This document shows, piece by piece, positions 42,719 through 49,799 of a stretch of DNA of 64,000 nt. The stretch is from NCBI GenBank assembly GCA_027338645.1, contig DAHWSH010000057.1:1-64000 (forward strand), read 5' to 3'. Under the pieces are notes generated by a model. It was not told the origin of the DNA and did not search any database. It was given only the letters and a program-made list of their open reading frames with translations. This DNA is from JAJZIH01 sp021785265 (GTDB lineage Bacteria > Pseudomonadota > Gammaproteobacteria > JAKAQQ01). Position 1 is the first letter of the stretch, and each line of letters opens with the position of its first letter. The position numbers and the translations under genes were made by a program.

Positions 42719-43672
42719 ATGCAGAGCCACTTTCTGGATTTTGAAGCCCCTATCGCGGAAATCGAAGCGCAGCTCGTCGAGCTCAGGAGACTCAAGGAGG
42801 CCGGGGATCCCGTGGATCAAGAAATTGAACGCTTGGCCCGGCTGAGTCAGGAGAAAACGGAAGCCATTTTTTCCAACCTGGATCCATGGAAAATCACGCA
42901 ACTTTCCCGTCATCCCCAAAGACCCTACACACTGGACTATGTAACCCACCTCTTTACGGAAGTCGAGTTTCTGGCGGGTGACCGGAGTTGTGCCGACGAT
43001 CCATCCCTCGTGGGAGGTGTGGGCCGCTTCGAGGATCAGCCCATCCTTTTTCTCGGGCACCAAAAGGGACGGGAAGTCAAGGAAAAAGTGGCTCGTAATT
43101 TTGGAATGCCCAAACCTGAGGGCTATCGCAAGGCGTTGCGTCTCATGCGTTTGGCGGAATCCTTCCGTTTGCCGATCCTGACTTTTATTGATACCCCAGG
43201 AGCGTATCCCGGGGTCGATGCTGAAAAACACAACCAGAGCGAGGCGATCGCGCGTAACCTCGAAGTTTTGGCCCAGTTGCGCGTTCCGATCATCTGCTGC
43301 GTCATCGGGGAGGGAGGATCTGGAGGAGCTCTGGCCATTGGGGTAGGCGATCGACTCCTGATGCTCCAGTACAGCATTTATTCAGTGATCTCACCTGAAG
43401 GTTGTGCCTCGATTCTCTGGAAAAGTGCATCCAAGGCCCCGGAAGCCGCAGCCACACTGGGCCTTACTGCGGAAAGAATCTTGGATCTTGGATTGGTGGA
43501 CGAGATCATTCCGGAGCCACCGGGAGGTGCCCACCGGGACGTTCCTGCGATCATGAAGTCGGTGAGGGCGGGGATTGCCAAGTACCTGTCCCTACTACTG
43601 TCCAAGCCGGTGGATGACCTCGTGGCTGAACGGCTCAATCGTCTCATGCATTTCGGGGTATATACCAACTGA
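42719..43672 (+). CDS. accA: Acetyl-CoA carboxylase carboxyltransferase, alpha subunit
   Basis: Transfers carboxyl from carboxybiotin to acetyl-CoA, with AccD. The 317-residue protein has the standard length and blocks: FLDFEAPIAEIEAQ, HPQRPYTLDYV, DTPGAYPGVDAEKHNQSEAIARN (given in two parts in the family), GEGGSGGALAIG and the CoA-carboxyl site SVISPEGCASILW. It is preceded by 234 bases with no gene, in which I see no clear promoter. In E. coli accA directly follows dnaE; here the mobile island and clcA lie between. Confidence 0.95.
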   Translation: MQSHFLDFEAPIAEIEAQLVELRRLKEAGDPVDQEIERLARLSQEKTEAIFSNLDPWKITQLSRHPQRPYTLDYVTHLFTEVEFLAGDRSCADDPSLVGGVGRFEDQPILFLGHQKGREVKEKVARNFGMPKPEGYRKALRLMRLAESFRLPILTFIDTPGAYPGVDAEKHNQSEAIARNLEVLAQLRVPIICCVIGEGGSGGALAIGVGDRLLMLQYSIYSVISPEGCASILWKSASKAPEAAATLGLTAERILDLGLVDEIIPEPPGGAHRDVPAIMKSVRAGIAKYLSLLLSKPVDDLVAERLNRLMHFGVYTN

Positions 43673-43686
43673 AACCATCGAACCGG

Positions 43687-45099
43687 TTGACGGCTGTCGC
43701 GTTGCAGGCGACTCTCGAAGGGATCCCGGACGCGAAAGGCTATATGGTGGCCTGCTCAGGAGGGCTCGACTCCACTGTCCTCCTGCATCTTTTGTCCCAC
43801 CATCGTGACCTCTTTCCTTTGCCGTTGCGGGCAATCCATGTGGACCACCGTGCACAGCCCACAGCCACACAGTTCAAGGAATTCGTGTCTGAATGGGCGA
43901 CCCGCTGGGCGGTTCCCCTGATCCTGACCGAGATCCAGGTACCCCATCGGACTCCTGAAGGATGGGAGGCCACGGCACGCCGCCTGCGCTATGAGACGAT
44001 GGCCCATCACCTGTCTCCGGGGGAGATTTTGCTCACCGCCCATCACGCGGATGATCAACTCGAGACGATCCTGCTCCATTTGTTGCGTGGCTCAGGACAC
44101 CAAGGATTACAGGGAATGTCCCATCGTGGGCAACCACTGGGAGCCGGTTTCCTATTCCGCCCTTTGTTGGGTTTTTCACGAAACGAACTGCGAACGTATG
44201 CAGAGTGTGCAGGAATTCCGTGGTTGGAGGATCCAACCAACCGGGATCCTGTATCTTCAAGAAACTACTTGAGATTGCGGGTGATCCCCGCGCTCGTCGA
44301 GCGGTGGCCTGAGGCCAGCCGAAAATCAGCACTGAGCGCACGTCTGCTCGAAACGGAACATGAAATCTTGTCTGGCTTTCTTGAGAAAAGCCTGGATTCA
44401 GTTTCTGACTCCGCATGGGGGGCGCTTTCCCTCCGAGAGTTGAAAAAACAGGAAGAAGAAGGGTTAAGGCTCCTTCTCCGTGCATGGATCAGGCGGTTGC
44501 AGGCTCCGCCTCCACCTCAAAAATGTCTTGAAGTCCTGATCCGAAATCTCCTGATGGACAAGCGGGATCACGCCGAGGTCGGGTGGAAAGACCACCTCTT
44601 GGCCACCCATGATGATTGTCTTTTCCTGATTCCGCCCTTACCGGATCTACCGCAAAATTCGCTCTCGGATTTTGATTCTGAAAAGGGACGGTGGATTCTC
44701 TGGCCAGGTTGGGGTTATCTCGAATTGCACCCGAACAAGCGTGACGGAGTTTCCCGGCGGATTGTGAATCCCGAGGAGTGGCAGGTTTTTATTCGCTCAG
44801 GAGGCGAACGCATGCACTGGAACCATGCGGGTCATCATGTTGCGCTTAAGGATTTGCTCAGGGATATGCGCATGCCTCCCTGGCTGCGCCAGCGTATACC
44901 GTTGCTCGCTTGGCAGGGCGCCATTTTTTCTGTCGGCGGATGGTTTTGGGATAAGACTCGCTGGGATGAGGGACCCGGAGAAGGACCAGGGCCTGTAACG
45001 TGGGTCCCCGAACACCCAGGACTGCGGCGGGAGTGTTTCCGCTATTCGAATTTTTTACAGTCCAGGCAAGCAATGAACAGGACTGGAATACAGGCTTAA
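43687..45099 (+). CDS. tilS: tRNA(Ile)-lysidine synthase TilS
   Basis: Changes C34 of tRNA-Ile(CAU) to lysidine with ATP and lysine. The 470-residue protein has the N-type ATP pyrophosphatase loop VACSGGLDST (Ser24-Ser29), HVDH, the TAHHADDQLETILLHLLRGSG motif, PLLGFSRNEL, DPTNRD and a C-terminal TilS-C domain near 390. A start before the loop requires TTG at 43687, 15 bases after accA; the first ATG (43744) would cut into the nucleotide fold. Its stop overlaps that of the convergent ubiU by two bases. Confidence 0.93.
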   Translation: MTAVALQATLEGIPDAKGYMVACSGGLDSTVLLHLLSHHRDLFPLPLRAIHVDHRAQPTATQFKEFVSEWATRWAVPLILTEIQVPHRTPEGWEATARRLRYETMAHHLSPGEILLTAHHADDQLETILLHLLRGSGHQGLQGMSHRGQPLGAGFLFRPLLGFSRNELRTYAECAGIPWLEDPTNRDPVSSRNYLRLRVIPALVERWPEASRKSALSARLLETEHEILSGFLEKSLDSVSDSAWGALSLRELKKQEEEGLRLLLRAWIRRLQAPPPPQKCLEVLIRNLLMDKRDHAEVGWKDHLLATHDDCLFLIPPLPDLPQNSLSDFDSEKGRWILWPGWGYLELHPNKRDGVSRRIVNPEEWQVFIRSGGERMHWNHAGHHVALKDLLRDMRMPPWLRQRIPLLAWQGAIFSVGGWFWDKTRWDEGPGEGPGPVTWVPEHPGLRRECFRYSNFLQSRQAMNRTGIQA

Positions 45100-46091
45100 T
45101 GCCAAGGGCGATGATAAGCTCCCAGCGTGGTCTGGGCACCCTCTGCCAGTCGCGACAGTCCGGCCTGCCAGTCTGGATCGGGTCGATAGCATTCCGGATG
45201 GTTCAGGCAGGCATCGATCGCGGCCCGAAAAATCACGGTGACTTGGCGGACGTAGGCGGGGCCCCGTTGACGGCCCTCCACCTTGATGGCCTGCACCCCA
45301 GCCCGCATAAGAGCTGGGAGGATATCCAGGGTATTGAGGCTGGTAGGCTCCTCCAGAGCGTAGTACACGGATTTTTCCACCTGGTACCGGCCCTTGCAAA
45401 GCGTTGGATAGGCCGCCTTTTCATTTTCCTGATAGCGGTCGACCAACACTTCACTGACCCGTGCCTCTAGACCTGCGGGGGTCTGTGACCAGCGAACGTG
45501 CGAGGCGGGTGAACAGGCACCGTAACTGTTAGGAGACCGCCCCGTGACATAGCTCGATAAGAGGCAACGTCCTTCAGCCATGACACACAAGCTGCCGAAC
45601 CCGAATACTTCGATGGCGACTGGGGTCTTCCGGGTGATGGCGGTAACCTGCCGTAGTGATAGAACGCGAGGCAAAACCGCTCGCCGAATAGCAAACAGCC
45701 GGTGATAAAAATCGAGTGCTTCCCAGTTGGTTGCGGAAGCTTGAACCGAGAGGTGAAGGGGCATATCCGGCCATTTATCTTTCGCATACTCCAGAAGGCC
45801 TATATCCGCCAGGATGAGAGCATCTACTTCCGCGGTGACCGCGGTATCCACGGCAGCCGTCCAGAGCGGCCAGCCCGCGGGTTGAGGGTAGGTGTTGATG
45901 GCCACAAAGATTTTTCTCTGCTTCCGGTGGACGTACTGAACAGCCTCACGTAGGGATTCTGGAGTAAAGTTGAGACCCGGGAAATGTCGGGCATTGGTGG
46001 CATCACGGAACCCGGTATAAACCGCATCCGCGCCATGATCCACGGCAGCACGTAACGAACCCATGTTCCCGGCGGGACAGACCAACTCCAC
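45096..46091 (-). CDS. ubiU: Ubiquinone biosynthesis protein UbiU, O2-independent hydroxylation
   Basis: Peptidase U32-like protein that with UbiV hydroxylates the ubiquinone ring without oxygen, using prephenate as hydroxyl donor in E. coli. The 331-residue length equals E. coli UbiU, and the four 4Fe-4S ligands fall at the same positions: Cys169, Cys176, Cys193 and Cys232 (LCVMAEGRC, GACSPAS, TLCKGRY). The start is GTG at 46091 with AGGAG six bases upstream. It is divergent from ubiT across a 142-base region that holds an FNR-like palindrome. The U32-type RNA hydroxylase RlhA is excluded by the cysteine pattern. Confidence 0.94.
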   Translation of the reverse strand: MELVCPAGNMGSLRAAVDHGADAVYTGFRDATNARHFPGLNFTPESLREAVQYVHRKQRKIFVAINTYPQPAGWPLWTAAVDTAVTAEVDALILADIGLLEYAKDKWPDMPLHLSVQASATNWEALDFYHRLFAIRRAVLPRVLSLRQVTAITRKTPVAIEVFGFGSLCVMAEGRCLLSSYVTGRSPNSYGACSPASHVRWSQTPAGLEARVSEVLVDRYQENEKAAYPTLCKGRYQVEKSVYYALEEPTSLNTLDILPALMRAGVQAIKVEGRQRGPAYVRQVTVIFRAAIDACLNHPECYRPDPDWQAGLSRLAEGAQTTLGAYHRPWH

Positions 46092-46195
46092 GAATACTCC
46101 TTGCGACCTGCATGACGATTCCCTGACTATGGTATAGCGATGCGATTCAGTGTTTCTGCTCGCGGGGCATCCCGTTCTGGTTTTTAAGCCATAAT

Positions 46196-46211
46196 TTTGA
46201 CAAGGGTCAAA
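46196..46211. promoter_or_regulatory. FNR/ANR-like palindrome between ubiU and ubiT
   Basis: TTTGAC-AAGG-GTCAAA is a perfect six-base inverted repeat with a four-base spacer, close to the FNR consensus TTGAT-N4-ATCAA (variants with TTGAC and GTCAA are used by ANR and related regulators). It is centred 30 bases before ubiT and 112 bases before ubiU, in the divergent promoter of genes for anaerobic ubiquinone synthesis. A -10-like CATAAT (46190-46195) for the ubiT direction abuts it. Confidence 0.6.
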
Positions 46212-46233
46212 TCAACGGAGCAGAGGCGCAGGT

Positions 46234-46803
46234 ATGATCACCCTGTTTCAGTCGATCCCGGTTACATGCACCATGAGGGGTAAAGAAGCAGCGAGGCGCT
46301 TGAGTGAGGATCTCCGCTCGGTATTGACCAGAACTCTGGAAGAGTCCTTCCGGCGGGTGCCGCATGTCTGCCAGCAATGGAGCTTGGAGTTTTTTCTCAA
46401 CCTTCTTTTTTCTTCTCATCGACAACGGGGTGATCTGGATTTCATGGAAGGGCACCATGTGGCCATTGAGATGGAGGATCTCAACTGGCGATGGCCTATC
46501 TCGATTCATAACCGCAGCATCCAGGTCTTACGGAAAGCCAGTCCAGCCGAAACAGTTATCCGAAGTCGTTTTCCTGACTTGCTGGCCCTAATTTTCCATG
46601 AAACCGATCCGGATACCCTTTTTTTTCAACGTCATCTGGTTATTGAGGGAGAGATTGAAATGGGGCTTGGTCTTAAAAATTTCATGGAAGGACTATCTGC
46701 TTCCCAATGGCCAGCCCCTTTTCGACTGGGATGCTACAGCGTGGGGAAAATCCGACAGTTTTGTCGCCAGCACTCATCCAGGGAAAACCCACTCGATGTT
46801 TGA
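46234..46803 (+). CDS. ubiT: Ubiquinone anaerobic biosynthesis accessory factor UbiT (SCP2 domain)
   Basis: Lipid-binding partner of UbiU and UbiV. The 189-residue protein has an N-terminal helical part and an SCP2 sterol-carrier-like domain: VAIEMEDLNWRWPI, RSRFPDLLALIF, ETDPDTLFFQRHLVIEG and EMGLGLKNFMEGL, the last being very typical of UbiT (normally GDTELGLEVKN). It starts at ATG 46234, with GAGG ten bases upstream, and lies divergent from ubiU. The aroQ-like, ubiV and ubiD genes follow in the same direction. Confidence 0.88.
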   Translation: MITLFQSIPVTCTMRGKEAARRLSEDLRSVLTRTLEESFRRVPHVCQQWSLEFFLNLLFSSHRQRGDLDFMEGHHVAIEMEDLNWRWPISIHNRSIQVLRKASPAETVIRSRFPDLLALIFHETDPDTLFFQRHLVIEGEIEMGLGLKNFMEGLSASQWPAPFRLGCYSVGKIRQFCRQHSSRENPLDV

Positions 46804-46943
46804 CCTTTCCACGCCTCAGGTCTCCCATTGGTGTCAGTTTTATTGCGAAATGATTTTTCATCCCTCAAGGATGAAAAATCATTGTTGTGATCCTGATTTT
46901 TATTCGACAAGCTGGACTTTCCGCAGGAATACATGACTGTAAA

Positions 46944-47261
46944 ATGAGAGTTTCCGAATATCGGATAAAAATCGACGCGCTCGATTGCCAGCTCGTGGCC
47001 TTGCTGGCCCAGCGAGAGCAGTTGGTTCGTCTGATCCACGCCGATAAATCGCATGCACAAGAACCTTTGTACTCACCTGAGCGTGAGCAGGAAGTATTGT
47101 GCCATGTGCGACGCTTGGCGAACCAGTTTGGCCTTTCCGAAATGTGGATTGCTGAAATTTACCTCAAGATCGTCCGTTATTTCGTGGAACCGACGCAAGG
47201 GGATTCGTTCCGAAATCTGGAAACCGGGATGCCTGTGGGCCATCATGCGAAACATTCCTAA
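46944..47261 (+). CDS. AroQ-fold chorismate-mutase-like protein in the ubi cluster
   Basis: A 105-residue protein of the all-helical chorismate mutase II fold: YRIKIDALDCQLVALLAQRE, a central lysine and SPEREQEVL. Aligned by eye to the E. coli P-protein mutase domain, Arg11, Arg28, Lys39, Arg51 and Glu52 are kept (here Arg7, Arg24, Lys35, Arg47, Glu48), but Asp48 becomes Ser44, Ser84 becomes Phe80 and the key Gln88 becomes Thr84. It is thus probably a chorismate or prephenate-binding enzyme with altered chemistry. PchB, a pyruvate lyase, shares this fold. It sits between ubiT and ubiV and overlaps ubiV by 17 bases. ATG at 46944 is preferred over an upstream start that lacks homology. Confidence 0.75.
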   Translation: MRVSEYRIKIDALDCQLVALLAQREQLVRLIHADKSHAQEPLYSPEREQEVLCHVRRLANQFGLSEMWIAEIYLKIVRYFVEPTQGDSFRNLETGMPVGHHAKHS

Positions 47262-48210
47262 GGACGATTTGCTGCAGATGGCTCTTGGCCCCGTGCTTTA
47301 TCACTGGCCGCGTGAGAGACTTCTGGAATTTTACAGACACGCTCTGGATTGGCCAGTTGAAAGGGTTTATTTGGGTGAGGTGGTTTGTTCGAAGCGACGC
47401 AGTTTCAGTCCGAGAGACTGGATTCAGCTGGGACGAGAGATGGCGTCAGTGGGCAAAACAGTGATCATTTCAACGCTGACCTTGATCGAGGCCGGGTCTG
47501 AATTGGGCGCGTTGGGCCGACTGTGCGAGGCCGTTGGTGAGCAGGAAGGGATGCAGGTCGAAGCCAATGATCTGGCGAGCGTCAATATTTTGTCACGGAG
47601 CCACCTGCCTTTTGTGGGTGGAGCGGCCCTGAATGTATATAACGAGAGGACATTACACATCCTGCTCAATCAGGGTATGCAACACTGGGTCCTGCCTCTT
47701 GAGTTGGCACGGGGGACGGCACAAATCCTGGTTGCTTCAGCAAAAAATCGTTGTAGTTGTGAGATTTTTGCCTGGGGACGTTTGCCCCTGGCCTGGTCTG
47801 CCCGGTGCTATACGGCTCGAGCGGAGAATCGGCCCAAAGATCATTGTGATCAACTCTGCCTGAAAGATCCGGAAGGACGTCTTCTGCGCACACAGGAGGG
47901 ACAAGATTTTTTGACCCTGAATGGAGTTCAGATCCAGTCTGCGTATACGGTCAATCTGGCACCATGGCTCACCGAGATTAGGCAGGCCGGCATTCAAACC
48001 GTGCGGTTGAGCCCTCAAGCTTCCCACATGGAAACGATCATTCAAGATTTTGACCTTCTGCGCCGGAATCCAGGTAATCCCGATGTGCTGGATGACCTGC
48101 GAGTCCGGGGTGCTGCAGGAACCTGCGATGGCTATTGGCTGGGCCAGCCCGGCCTACTATCCTTAGAAAATTCCCGTAATGGCGGAATCGGAATCCATGC
48201 CAAACCTTGA
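47245..48210 (+). CDS. ubiV: Ubiquinone biosynthesis protein UbiV, O2-independent hydroxylation
   Basis: Second U32-type iron-sulfur protein, partner of UbiU. The 321-residue protein carries the UbiV cysteine set: Cys48 (GEVVCSKRR), Cys188, Cys201 and Cys205 (SARCYTAR and KDHCDQLC), with the same 13- and 4-residue spacing as E. coli Cys180, Cys193 and Cys197. IFAWGRLPLAWS is another family block. ATG at 47245 lies inside the end of the AroQ-like gene; the open frame upstream to 47053 is only a shadow of that gene. Its end overlaps the start of ubiD. Confidence 0.93.
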   Translation: MRNIPKDDLLQMALGPVLYHWPRERLLEFYRHALDWPVERVYLGEVVCSKRRSFSPRDWIQLGREMASVGKTVIISTLTLIEAGSELGALGRLCEAVGEQEGMQVEANDLASVNILSRSHLPFVGGAALNVYNERTLHILLNQGMQHWVLPLELARGTAQILVASAKNRCSCEIFAWGRLPLAWSARCYTARAENRPKDHCDQLCLKDPEGRLLRTQEGQDFLTLNGVQIQSAYTVNLAPWLTEIRQAGIQTVRLSPQASHMETIIQDFDLLRRNPGNPDVLDDLRVRGAAGTCDGYWLGQPGLLSLENSRNGGIGIHAKP

Positions 48211-49744
48211 AAGAGGGTCCTTTGCTCAAGCTTTCGAAAGCCGCCGGTTGCCGGTCTGGCGTGATCTCCGTTCCTTCCTGACAAGTCTGGAAACCCGAGG
48301 GGATTTGGTGCATGTCCGTTCAGAGGTGAAAGAACACCAGGAAGTTACCGCAATCTGTCGGCAGGCACTTCTCCGGAAAGGCCCCGCACTGATCTTTGAT
48401 CAGGTGAAAGGTCACGCTCATCCCGTTCTCGGAAACCTTTTTGGCACACCTCACAGGGTGGCCCGTGCGCTTCGTCTGGAATCCCCGGCTAGCTTTCGTG
48501 AGGTTGGAAAACTGCTGGCTTTTTTTCAGTCACCCCATCTGCCCGTTGACTGGCGGCAGGGTATGCAGGATGTATCCCGGTGGATGAATCTTACCTTCCT
48601 GAGACCACGTCGGGTGCATCAAGCACCCTGTCAGGAGATCATTGCTGAACACCAAGCCGTTGACCTGGATGGTCTGCCTATCCAAGTGTGTTGGCCCGAA
48701 GATGCGGGTCCCCTCCTGACTTTCGGGCTGGTGGTGACTCGTGGAACGCGATATCCCAGAATGAATGTGGCCGTTTATCGACAGCAAAAAATCGCCAAAA
48801 ACAAGCTGATCATGCGTTGGTTGGCTCATCGTGGGGGGGCTCAAGATTATCGGGAATGGGTTTTACAGAATCCGGACCGCCCATTTCCTGTGGCCGTCGT
48901 ACTGGGTGCGGATCCTGCCATGCTCCTTGCCGCCGTGGCTCCGATTCCGGATCCCCTTTCGGAATATCAGTTTGCGGGACTGTTTCGTGGAGCACGTACC
49001 GAGTTGATCCGATGCCGGACCCACGACCTGTATGTGCCCGCACAAGCAGAAATCGTTCTCGAGGGATACATCTACCCAGGTGAAACCGCTTTGGAAGGCC
49101 CCTTCTGTGATCATACGGGCTACTATAACGCGACGGCCCAGTTTCCAGTTTTGACCGTAGAGCGGATTTGCTCACGCGACTCACCGCTTTATCACCACAG
49201 TTACATGGGCAGACCCACCGAAGATGAGCCATCGATTCTGGCGGAAGCCTTCAATGAAATGTTTATTCCCGTTCTTCAGAACCAATTTCCGGAAGTTGAG
49301 GATTTCTATCTACCGCCAGCCTCCTGTTCATACCGGGTCGCCGTAGTCAGCATCCGGAAGCAGTACCCCGGACATGCCCGTCGGATCATGATGGGAATCT
49401 GGTCCTGGCTTCGCCAATTTACCTATACCAAATATATTGTCGTTGTCGATGAGGATATCGACATCCGGGACACTCGGCAGGTGCTGTGGGCCATCTCTAC
49501 CCGGGCGGATCCCGGTCGAGACACATTGATCGTGAATGACACGCCGGTAGACTACCTTGACTTTGCGAGCCCGGTCAGCGAGCTGGGTGGCAAGCTGGGA
49601 TTGGATGCGACCTGCAAATGGCCTGGTGAAACTCACCGCCCATGGGGCCGGATAGCACGCGTGGATCCGGACCTCGACCGTCACGCTTCCACGATCTGTC
49701 AATCCCTCGGCATGAAGACTGTACAAACCGCTGACAGAGACTAG
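48179..49744 (+). CDS. ubiD: 4-hydroxy-3-polyprenylbenzoate decarboxylase UbiD
   Basis: Prenylated-FMN decarboxylase of ubiquinone synthesis. The 521-residue protein has WRDLRSFLTSLETRGDL at the start, the cofactor segment CWPEDAGPLLTFGLVVTRG, NVAVYRQQ, HRGGAQDYREW, the acidic LEGPFCDHTGYY and the C-terminal KYIVVVDEDIDIRD and GLDATCKWPGE. UbiX, which makes the cofactor, is not in the window. Two starts are possible, ATG at 48179 and ATG at 48197; neither has a clear ribosome site, and both overlap ubiV. It is the last gene of the cluster and convergent with acnA. Confidence 0.93.
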   Translation: MAESESMPNLERGSFAQAFESRRLPVWRDLRSFLTSLETRGDLVHVRSEVKEHQEVTAICRQALLRKGPALIFDQVKGHAHPVLGNLFGTPHRVARALRLESPASFREVGKLLAFFQSPHLPVDWRQGMQDVSRWMNLTFLRPRRVHQAPCQEIIAEHQAVDLDGLPIQVCWPEDAGPLLTFGLVVTRGTRYPRMNVAVYRQQKIAKNKLIMRWLAHRGGAQDYREWVLQNPDRPFPVAVVLGADPAMLLAAVAPIPDPLSEYQFAGLFRGARTELIRCRTHDLYVPAQAEIVLEGYIYPGETALEGPFCDHTGYYNATAQFPVLTVERICSRDSPLYHHSYMGRPTEDEPSILAEAFNEMFIPVLQNQFPEVEDFYLPPASCSYRVAVVSIRKQYPGHARRIMMGIWSWLRQFTYTKYIVVVDEDIDIRDTRQVLWAISTRADPGRDTLIVNDTPVDYLDFASPVSELGGKLGLDATCKWPGETHRPWGRIARVDPDLDRHASTICQSLGMKTVQTADRD

Positions 49745-49799
49745 CCCGTACCAAATCCTGCACGAACTTTACTGCCGGCTGAGCGGCTCTACAAAACAG

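Noticed and set aside
47053..47244. 64-residue N-terminal extension of UbiV
   Set aside because: This stretch is a different frame of the AroQ-like gene; UbiV homology starts after ATG 47245.
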